From positions 21,408,559-21,472,558 of the forward strand of contig NC_052614.1 in NCBI RefSeq assembly GCF_016545825.1: a stretch of 64,000 nucleotides of DNA, in the 5' to 3' direction. This document shows, piece after piece, positions 47,401 through 58,400 of the stretch. The stretch's first letter is position 1; every line of letters starts with the position of its first letter. Below the pieces are notes generated by a model. The model was given only the letters and a program-made list of their open reading frames with translations. It did no database searches and was not told the DNA's origin. The DNA comes from Eucalyptus grandis (lineage: Eukaryota; Streptophyta; Magnoliopsida; Myrtales; Myrtaceae). The translations under genes were made by a program, and so were the position numbers.

Positions 47401-50221
47401 TTGATCGGCGAAGATTGATGATGCCATATCCCGAAAACATTGGCTTTCTCCCGGCGCTTTCACTCTTTATAACTTTGTTTTCTTTCCTTTTGTTTTTCTA
47501 TTTTCGATTGCTTTTGGCTTTTTTAAAGAGAAAATTTAGCTTTTCATAACAAGGCACTACATCAACACTTTGTTGCTATGCTACAAACATATTACAAGGC
47601 TACCGTCACTTTACAAGTAGCTCCGTCATAAAAATTCGCAACGATGGCCACAATTACAAATTGATTGCGTTTTGTCTTAAACATCTAGGATTTTTCATGG
47701 AACTTTTCCTTAAGAAAAGATCTCATTGGTAATAATTAAAAGATTCTCTAGCTTCTTTCGAAAGAATGATGATGGGGAGGAATGGTACAAAGCAGCGGGA
47801 ATTAGTCATAAAAAAAAAAAAAAAAAATTGAGTATCACACTGAGCATCTAGACAGCAGGAAAGTGCCTTATATATCCTACCAAACAAGGTTGGTCGTGCA
47901 CTGTAATAAATGGATATAGGTTATGGCCCTTTATAGAATCTATGTCGATAGTGTGAGGAATAAATTACACAAGTGGCTTCATCCATCGTAGATTTAGTGA
48001 TTATAGTCATTCACTCTTTTAAATCAGCAATATGTGCTGGACTAATACATATGAATTGAAATCCTATATAATATTTTGACTCGATTAACACTCTTTGGAC
48101 GGGAAACATGTCTTCTTTTCTTGAGTTAAAAACAGATAATACATACGCCCATATGTACATACGTAAATACGTGGGATGACTTCTTCTAAATTAAGAGGAT
48201 CTCAAGCTAATAACTCAAGCTAATATACCAGACAGTGCTCTCTAGTTTACTGTGGATTCAAATCTCAAAGAATATTCATTTAAGTCCTGGAGTGGAGAGA
48301 TTTTATACTCCTTTACAAAAGTACCTTTAATCTCATGAGTTGGTATAGAATGAGATAGATAGCTATAATGACAAGATGTCTGTACATGTCATGACATCAA
48401 TGCTGTTTCTCTATTGATGGTGGATCTAATTAATAATTGATAGTTTGAAATTTGTATCAGATGTGGAAAGCTGGCTTCCTGAAATCATCCATGTCGCATG
48501 ACCTATAGTTTTCTGCTCTTCTGGCCCCCCAAAGATGACGATGCATGTGCTTCCAAATAGGCAATCAATGGCAATTCAATACTCCCCCGCATCTATATAA
48601 AATATACAATCCTGTAAGTTCATGAAAAACAAATGCATCTCACTTAAAATTGGTGTTATATAGCTAGGCTTGGCTCATGCGACCATGACCAACTTGAAAA
48701 TAACAGCTAAGAATTAGGGATTCAATGCCCTTCAAATATCCAGCTAATCTTATTGGATGCGACGATCAATTTCCACAGCCAACTTGCTATCGAAAATAGC
48801 ATTTGTCCCCTTAAACCTGATAGCACATATATCTTATCTCATGGTTTCCTATAAAATCATGAACACATTATCCACAAGGGACCAACTAATTATCTTGTGG
48901 ATGAATGACTTAGGGTTCAAAAGTTTCTCCTTTGTCTTGATCCAAATCTTTGCGAAGGGAAAATTATCGGCAATGCAATGTAAATCAGTCAGTGAAATGA
49001 AGGAGATGTCATATGTGTATAAACCCTAATAAAAGAGAGGAGCACTTTTCTTTTGCCATCTCGACACTATAATGCAAATCAAGGATCGGTTTCGATTTCA
49101 AACTTTCATTGATGAGATTCATTAAAACCCTTTTACTATATTTCTTAAATGAATCGGAATCTTGCATATCTCTGAGCATTAAAGTTTTTTTTTTCCCTAC
49201 AACACATTTATCTTTTCATATTCTTTCCACAGAAGCGCGTGATGTAAGGAAATTATGGATTTATATTGTGTACACGAGGTGCACGACTCTTCTCTACACG
49301 TTTCTCGCCGTTGAGACAAGCGATTAGTCACTTGCTACCTATAAGACTACCCGTATCTACAGTGTTAGGTGAAGAATGGGTACAAAAAAAGATTACACAG
49401 CCTGGGTACTTAATATATATCTATAAAACAATATTGAAGGTTGGCCCGATTCATTATAGTGGGGACCATAGGGCCCAATAAGCTGCAAAATATAATCACT
49501 ACTTACTATAATTGCACATAAAATCAAATAGATATTCAATGACTCGAAAATCTGAAGCTGCTTTTGGGGATGCCCACCACTAATCACCCCTGTTTATGCC
49601 ACTACATGCTGAAATCTGAAAAAGGGCAATTAGTTTTAGTTGCCTTGCACTTAAAAGAATTTTAATTTCATACTCTGAATGAAAGATATCTGCAGAAATG
49701 ACCAGCAAAGGAACTGTGTTTATATATATAATTTTGGCTACTGTAAAGTGACCATTGCTTTATTAATTACTGTTAAGTGACAAATTTTAGAGGCATTATA
49801 TTCTTTAAGCACCAAAAAGATAAAATCACATGAATTAAGATTATCGATTTCGGGATGTATAAGTTCAAATAAGAAATTTAGAACCTACCTCATCGGAGTC
49901 AATTCCTGGTTTTCGGAACTGGTAACTCAACCAATTGACTTTGGAATTAACCTAAAACCCTAGTTAGGTCATTAAAGGGTATTTGTTTCTATCTTTGGTA
50001 ATTTAGTTCAAGACCATGTACTTGTTTTTTTGTTGGCCCGTTCTACTTATATGACTAGTAAAAATAATTTATCATATGTTAATAAAATATATTAAATGGC
50101 TGTTTCGGAGGCGATCCCAAAAAGCATTGCCTTTTTTTCATTTATCATCGTCAGACTACATTGACAAAAATCTCGAAATTGATACTTTGCTATGAATATT
50201 ATTTAATTATGGGAGATATTA

Positions 50222-50275
50222 ATTAACCAACTGAGGTTCTTTACCAAAAAAAAAAAAAATTAACCAACTGAGGTT
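50222..50275 (+). mobile_element. Minimal LINE insertion flanked by a 17-bp target duplication
   Basis: ATTAACCAACTGAGGTT stands at 50222-50238 and again at 50259-50275. Between them is only CTTTACC plus a run of A. The same TTTTACC-poly(A) ending closes the LINE-like fragment at 52789. A long target duplication and an A tail are the mark of target-primed reverse transcription, so this looks like an insertion truncated to its last bases. Confidence 0.7.
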
Positions 50276-52389
50276 TGTCTCAATACATTAATCGCAGGCC
50301 AAGATATTCACTTATAAAAATGATAAATGAATAAATATATAGATAATTCAACCCTCACGGGGAAGGAGGAATAAACATTTTTCTGACACTTGCTTAGGTA
50401 AAAGGAAATAGAACTACATATATACCAAGCACAAGAAGGTCCCTTCGCTTCCATCTAAGAATTTAATTAATATCAATTTTCTACGTAACTAATGTATTAG
50501 CCATGAGACACCCTATTTATCTCCTTCAATAGCTTAAACACTCTATTTCTGGGTTTTCGAATGTAGAATAAATCATCAGCAAATAAAATTTTTAATCCTT
50601 AAACAAATAAAGATGATATTATAGTCGAAACACTGACCTTAGGAGACACACCTGCTACCTTGTTAAATGCAGAACCTTACTCGATGTAAATGGTAGGATG
50701 CTTACGTACATTTGCAAGATTAACTGAGTAGAAGGTCTCGACATCCATGTGATCAAAGGTGAGATATAGAGAGGACCATGAAAGGCATAGCGAAGTTGCG
50801 GCAAAGAGGCACGGTACTTCTCTTCGCCCATAGATGAAGAGAGGAACTGAGAGACGAGACATGCTTCTGAAGAGAGAGTCCCCAAACATAATTAAGAGTT
50901 ACCTGTCCTAGGTCGAGATGGATTCTCTATTTCAAACAGTACCCCTTCTCGTACCTTGATATATCTTAACATTGATTTACACATGGGAATGAGGTTCTTG
51001 TCGACAATTGGAAGTTGTTGAATTATTGAAGGGAAAGCTGCACAAAGTAGATGACCTTCAAAGCAACTAACCCTAATAGTTATGTTATGGTTCGAATGAA
51101 GTTGTGGTTTGCAATGTTAAAGCTATATTGCAAGTCTAGACGTTTTATCAGTTTAACGTTGAAGTAACAAGATTATATATTCTAGTTAAATTCCTTATAC
51201 TTGAAATAAGAAATTGATTTAATGGTGCATTGCTCAAATAAAATTAATTATGCTTTCTATTGGCAATAACTTATCGAGTAATGGAATATATTATTAATTT
51301 GTTGCTAGTCATTGAGCTTTAATTATGTGGATTTCATTGTTGGGAAAACCTATCTATATTTGAGTAATATGATACTTATCCTGTAAATAAATAAGCTATA
51401 GCTTTTTAGAGTACATCCAAAATTCTCTATCCAAAAATTATCTCTTTCGTTTATATTTTTAAGAGATAATAGTTTTGATATAATAAATAAGCTAATGTTT
51501 ATTGGTCAAATGTGGACCATGTGGTAAAACTATGTGACATGTCTTATGACATGGCAATCACAGAGGTAAAGGTTAATTCATGCATAGCATCTATATGCTC
51601 TTGAGTTTGACATATTTGAGCCTATATAGATGACCAAAGTGAGTCAATTCTAGTTTTGGGGGCTCTTTTAGCAAGTTCAGTTATTAGGGCTAGATGAAAA
51701 ATAGGGAAACCTTTGTGACCAGTGATTGTTAGGGGTATCTCTGGTCCACCATTCTTCAAAACTTGAAAGGAGATGGTGGGCCAAGGGATTGTTCACCATA
51801 GGTGTTGAGGAGGATTAATTCGTGGTCTGAAGCAATTGTAGTGAAGTGAATGATGATAACTTTTGAAAGCTAATGACACCAATTTGGGTTGAAGCTACAC
51901 CTGTGAATGCCTGGAAATGAATTTGTTGGGGACATTTTGATCAGTTTCATGAACCCACCCGGGAACTGGACTTTCCTAAGTGGGTCCATGAACCAATGTC
52001 CTACCTTGGAAATTAATCACCCCTATGCAAAACTTATATCAAGTATACTTTGTTTGTTTAGTAGAAATTTGAGTGATTTGATTTTTTTTTCTAAAAATGA
52101 TTGTTTATCTTGCTTAAAATAATTAATCAATGAAAAATATTTTCATTATCAATAATAATTCACGCCTAATCATCTTCATGGCCCATGAAAATTTTTTTCG
52201 TTAAAAGAGATAATTTTATAAAAAAAAAAAAAAAAATTTATTTTTCGCAAAACAAACGAAATTTTATTGTTGTCATGAAAAGGGACAATAAATATATGGA
52301 ATATTACTACACATGCAACTCGGAACGCTTAATTAAAGAGACAAAGCAAGGTATGGAAAAAAAAAAGGAATTCTATCATCTTTCGAGGT

Positions 52390-52789
52390 GACTCTTTGGC
52401 AATTCCAGCTATGAAAAATCACTTGATCAAGGTTGTGAAGGATAAGGCTCTTGTGTTCTCTAATGTCCCGCCTACTCCAAGAAACAAGCGACTCTAGAGA
52501 AGTTGGGGTTTCGATCCGTCCATCTTCAGCTCGGCGTCCTTTTCCTAGCTCTCCTCCATCTCTTCAATCTTTGGAGGGGTGCCTGAGGGTCATTAGTCCT
52601 GTTTTTTAATTGTAGTTCAAGGTAGTTGCTGTTATGTTTTCCTTCTCTATGTATCTTTTTGATTCGGCACCCTCACACTCTCCTTGCCCCCACAGTTAAA
52701 GTGTGAGTTACGGTGCCGAATTCTTGTTCTTGTTCTTTTCTCCAAAGTTTAATATAAACTCTTACCTTTTACCAAAAAAAAAAAAAAAA
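52390..52789 (+). mobile_element. 5'-truncated LINE-like fragment with poly(A)
   Basis: The stretch ends TTTAATATAAACTCTTACC, then TTTTACC and a poly(A) run, like the 3' end of plant L1-type LINEs. A near-perfect inverted repeat (ATTCGGCACC...GGTGCCGAAT, 52663-52721) precedes it. No reverse transcriptase part is present. The left limit is a guess, and I found no clear target duplication. Confidence 0.5.
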
Positions 52790-55390
52790 CAACACGGTGG
52801 CGGTTCTTGAAATTCTGAGAGGGCCAATTGACCCCACCCAAATGCTTTTTCCTTCAATTATCATACACAAGATTTTCGTAATTGGCCCCATTGACCCCCA
52901 CAAAATTTCGATTTCTGACCCCATTAAAAGTAAAATCCAACCAATTTGACCCCAGGTCTCCACTTTCAGAAAGTGTCAAGTACGAGTAATGAGCTTCTGA
53001 CCCCTTTTTAAATTGTACTCAAGGAAATTTTGTGCCATGGAGCTTATGAAACTTGATAATTAACTTGATATCTATAATTTGCTCTAATTACAAGTTGCCA
53101 AACTAGAAATTGAACTCTTGACCTTGAAACGCAAACGCCATTTCTTTCACGGAAAATTCATAATTTGAAGAATATTTTCCTAAAAATAATCGTTTATATT
53201 AATTAAAATAATTAATCAGAAAGAAAAATTCTCATTATCAATGAAAATTTATACATAAATGTATTCATGAATAATAAAAATATATTTCGTTCATTTATTT
53301 TGTATTTGATATAAATACTTATTTAAAAAAAAATTAAAATAATTTATTTATTCATGTTTCTTCCCGCGGTCTACTTTCAGTACTTTTTTCTAGGGAACTT
53401 TCGTCCCCACCTTCGTCTTGTGGCCTATTCGTACCACTTTTCTGACTTCCCGCCAACTGACCAAAGTGCAGTGTTTGTGTTTTGGGTCCTTTTAGCCTCA
53501 CATCCAGAGGGACCGTTTTGTTCGACCAAAAGGCCAAAAACAAAAATAAAAAAGAAAAAAAAAGGAAGGGCCCCTTTTGCAAATCGATCCACCAAACTTA
53601 CTAAATTGCACTAAACTCGAATCAAGTCGAGCCAAAAAAAAAAAAAAAAAACAGTTAAATTGCAATTACTGAAGCCAGAAAGTTAAGCTACTAGGATAAG
53701 ATCACTTTGTAATTTTTTGATCGAGGGATTTCTACTCTCAACTCTTGCTTCTTCTTTTTTTCGCTTAATTCAACTAACGATCATCTTCGCACTTTCGACA
53801 TCATGCGACGGGCTTTTCAATAGCATTGGATTTTGCATTCATGAGTACAAGGGGACTAACCTGCACTTGTCATAAGGAGATATGTTTTCCAGGATTAGCG
53901 ATTGAACGCTAGTAATGTCAAGCATACCTACTTAGTCTATTTTAAAGTATAAAATTAGAAAATTATCCATTCTTTTATCTTCAGCTTCCTTATAAGTTTC
54001 CTCTATTTTGCTATCATCATCTCAACCAACGCCAGTCAGAAAATCGCTGGCAGACGTTCCCCCAAAAGTTTTAAAATATTTTCATGGTTGGACTAGCATG
54101 GTCCAATACAATCTTGGCTCTCTCATAAAATATTATAGCCAATAAAAAATTTCTCCTGAAAAAGTAGTTTTAAAACTCGCACGTCGGTTGATTTGGCAAT
54201 TTATGTAACTTGTCTTCGACATTGAACGTGGGAGAATCATATTAAGTGATTCAGAGTCGTCTCGGAAGGCTTTATCTCACGTGAAGTAGATTGGGTCATT
54301 ATAAATTATTCCAAAGCATGATCCCCTCCAGTAGATCTGTAGTTTGGACACAAATAAGATCATACCTAATATGATAAGGGAGACGAGAATAAAATCCATA
54401 ACCTTGCAAGATCTCATGCCCATTGAGATGGCCCTTGCTAAGTGACTCGTTGCTAGGGTTGCCTTTTGAAACGGCCACTATCTCATGTGCTCACTCAAAT
54501 CACTTCTTTTAAGAGATCAATCTATACACAATGGGTCAAGACTTTAAACTACTTGTTTTTTCCCTTTAATTCTTTGAAGTACAAGTAACTGCAAAATGCT
54601 ATCTCCATTTCGCCTTTTGTTTTTGTCAAATTCTTCTTTTAGCATTCACTCACATACCTTATTCGATTCACGGGATTGATAAGTGGGGATTTCCCAATTA
54701 GTGTACATTAAAACATAATTTTCTAAGAAGGTCCTCTATTTCCCGCACATTTCACAATTCATTAATATTTATTTTCGCAAATAATGGAGTTGCTGAGTCT
54801 GATGGAAGAAAATAATGTTTAAGCGTAGAAACTTTGTTATGGGTAGACACAACTAATATATCAATCATCCTATCATATTAAAGTAGATAATAGCGCTTTT
54901 ATTGCTATAAATGGTATACATGATATACGCCCCCGGATTCTTATATAATGCCATACATTTTATAGTTGTAACGTCAAAACTTTATAACCCTACAACTTGT
55001 GAGTTAATATTGATAGTGGAGAGATTATCTAGATCGGTATCTAATTTTTCCCTCCCTAATTTTGGGAAGGATTATTCACGAAAATTTTTCTCGTTCTTCT
55101 TCTCCATTTTTTCGCTTCGTATGTCCGCGTCCCTAGCGGGCTAGGACGCTGCCAAAAAAGTTTTCCAAAGATTGTCTCCTTCGCAATCCGCCAATTCGAG
55201 TGAAGAAGCAAATCAAATGAAATCGCTGCTCCCGCACCTTCCTCGCCCGGCTCTCTTCTCCCCCGCCATGGGGGCCAGCCCCTCGCACGTGCCAGCCTGC
55301 CTGCCCCCGCGCGCCCAACTCCATCCCGCCCCGCACGTGCGAACCCGCCTCCCGGCCCGCCCACCTCCTTCTTCCTCCTCCGCGGCCACC

Positions 55391-55398
55391 TATAAATA
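55391..55398 (+). promoter_or_regulatory. TATA box of the alpha/beta hydrolase gene
   Basis: TATAAATA lies 48 bp before the ATG at 55439, which places the likely transcript start near 55420 and gives a very short leader. This supports the ATG at 55439 rather than the longer upstream open frame. Confidence 0.7.
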
Positions 55399-55438
55399 CG
55401 CAACCGCCGACGCGGCCTCTCCTACTTCGGCGGCCAGG

Positions 55439-58400
55439 ATGGACGGAGGAGCCGCGACCGACGCCGAGAAGCTCCGCGCCGATTTCCTCCGAGTCCTCCG
55501 CGGCAGGCGGTCCGACGAAGGTACGCTCGACGCCTCTCCACGGACGCGACGCTCCTTCGTCGTGTTCGGCTCGAACTGGTTCCGTGCTTCGTCGGTGAGG
55601 ATGAGTGAGTGAGCTTGTGGCGAGTGACGTTGCTTCCATTCGCGGATGTTGAGGCTCGGAGCTCCGTAGAGCAGTCCGTTGCGCGCCGCGAGCTGTTTTG
55701 AGATTCGTGAAAGCTTGCCGAATCGGCGTTTTACTTGTTTGTTCGAGTGCGCGCGTCTCTTTTGATCTGGCGTCTAGTTTTTGCGATTGCGAAGTGCGTG
55801 TGGATCGGTTTGTGAATTTCGTCTGGAGCGGATCGTCCGGAAGAAGTGATCGTTGGCGACAGTCTTCGGCGAAGGAACCGGAAATCGGAGAGATTGTGTT
55901 GTTAAAGCGGACGTGTAATTGCGAATGTTTAATCGTCTCTGTTGTGCGTTTCAGTTGAGCTATCCGTAGAGCCTGCGAAGCCGGTGGAGAATCCTTTGTA
56001 TCAAGATGCTAATCCGCCTAGTTTCAGTGAGGTACGCGATTTCTATGGGGGACGCGTTAAGATCATTTGCCTTCGTGAGGTTTCTTGCTGTTGGGATTGT
56101 TCACATCTGGATGTGGAATTTGTTTAGGCAATGCAATCTTGTCCCAAGGAAAACATTGAGAATCTCAAGGAGCTGATTAAGGAGGAAAATGTCTACTTAA
56201 TTACTGAGGTAGTTTAAGCCCTAATGTTGTCGCAGCTTCAATAATGTGTCCATTGAAAAATCATTTCCCATTAGTCTTTGATTGTGGTTTATTGCTATAA
56301 TTCAGAAAGGAGAGCAGGGTCGCTTGCCTGTACTTATCTTAAGCTTGAAAGAGGACATTGTCCGGAAGAGGCCTGCTATTGTGTTCCTGCACAGCACACA
56401 TAAGTGCAAAGAATGGCTACGCCCTTTGCTTGAGGTAGCTACCTCCCGGCATCAGACCTCTGAGACTCTCTGCTTATGACTGAGGAATGAAGCATGTGCT
56501 TACTCTTGCTCCTTTTTTCTCCAGGCATATGCTTCTCGAGGATATATTGCGGTTGCTGTTGATTCTCGCTATCATGGAGAACGTGCCAGTAGTCTGACCA
56601 CCTATCGCGAGGTCCATTTTCCTATTACCATGTCTACTTATTCCTCATTTTTCTTGATTCTGCATTGCCTGTTCAGAGGGACTTGGTCTTCTGTAAACAT
56701 TGTCGACAGATTGGTCACAGAAAAATAAAATACACTCAAGTAATTTGGTCGTTAGGTGCCTCAACTATGCACAAATGCTTTCTCTTAACGTCTTCTATTT
56801 ATAGCTATATGGTTTCCTTTAAGGGATTATTTAGTTTCTTCATCTATATTAGATAGAAAAATTGTCATGATTATCTGAGAGTATAAAAGATGGTCTGGAC
56901 TTTATCTAGAAAGCCTTTCATTGATATATCTGTCTGGTTATCTCGGTCACAATGCAGGCTCTTGTATCATCATGGAAAAAGGGTGATACTATGCCATTTA
57001 TATTTGATACAGTAAGTCCTTTTATTGCTGAACTTTAGTACTGCTGCGTGTTTGATGATCTCAACAGCCTTATTGTCTAGTTAGTGTATTTCGCATGATT
57101 GACTACAGAAATACAGCTTATTTTTAGCTCTGGGTATTGAGGAGATCAGTGGAACCCCTGCAGGTCTGGGACTTGATCAAACTGGCAGATTATCTCACAA
57201 AGAGGGAGGACATAGACCCTTCAAGGATAGGGATCACGGGCGAATCACTTGGAGGTTGATTAATTAGAACTTAGACTAGGTCGGATGCCATAAGTGATAC
57301 TTACTGTCACCTATGTATTTGACATTCCACATTGTCATTCAGGAATGCATGCATGGTTTGCTGCTGCTGCTGACAAACGCTATTCTGTAGTTGTCCCTAT
57401 TATTGGTGTGCAGGTTAAAAGTTCATCTTCTTTAATAGTCAATGTCTTTCCTTTTCTCTATCTTCTGCTAGGTATCAAGTTCAAAATTTTCAATATTAAT
57501 ATTGATTAATTATGCGCAGGGGTTCCGATGGGCCATAGACAACGATATGTGGCAGGGTAGAGTTGACAGCATAAAACCTGTGTTTGAAGGTAACATCAAG
57601 GCTTACATGCTATGATAACAACATCGATATTACTTTGTTTCCAGTTTATTAGGTATCTAATCAATTTGAGCCAATTTGTTTGGACAAGTAGCGTTTGCTA
57701 TAGCTGTTTATATGGGAACTAGTTCTGCTCTTTTCTGCATGGTCAAGGATGCTATATTGCCCCAACCCATAGTTCTGACAGTATTTACTTTTAATAGCTT
57801 AACAAGTTCAAATATCTAATCAATTTGAGCCAATTTGTTTGGAAAAGTAGCATATGCAATACCTGTTTATGTGGGAACTAGCTCTACTCTTTTCTGCATG
57901 GTCATGGATGCTATCTCGCCCCAACCCATAGTTCTGACAGTATTTACTTTTAATAGCTTAACAGGTTCAAATTACACATTTTTTATTTTTTATTTTGGAT
58001 TATCTAGATGAAGATTTATTAATTTCGACACTAGAACGCAATCGGTTAGTTGCTTCTGCACCAGTAAAAGTTATCCATCTTGTATACAAAACAGTACATG
58101 GAATGGCAGGTATACTTATTTTATCAAAGAACTCTATCCCTCCAAAGTACTGCATTGTCAGTACTCTGTATTTGTACTTTTCCTGCTAATTAAAAAGCAA
58201 GTAAATAGCCATTTTTGAAGCTACGCTGCAGCATCTGGGGGTGTGTGTGTTCTTGGCATATACTTTTCCTTGGAATGACCTACTGAATGAAAATTGTGAA
58301 ATGAGCATCATCTGCTAGTGCTGTATAGCATTAAGTATTGTCTGAAAATTTTGTTCTCCTGGAATACTTTGGCGGAATATTGTTTTTTTTTTTTTTTTTT

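Larger units (their letters stand above)
44451..55390. other. Long intergenic region, about 11 kb, no gene recognised
   Basis: I see no convincing protein or RNA gene. The longest frames (for example 48757-49029 and 45906-46130) lack domains and any support. The region holds A/T runs, a GC-rich block at 47270-47420 resembling the centre of the inverted-repeat family, LINE-type remnants at 50239-50259 and about 52390-52789, and the promoter region of the hydrolase gene at its right end (55100-55390, strongly GC-rich). Confidence 0.6.

Noticed and set aside
48757..49029. 90-codon open frame in the long intergenic region
   Set aside because: No recognisable motif, no splice context, and AT-rich like its surroundings.
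55172..55438. Longer N-terminal start for the hydrolase
   Set aside because: The upstream open frame does not begin with ATG at 55172 and contains the TATA box, so the ATG at 55439 is preferred.
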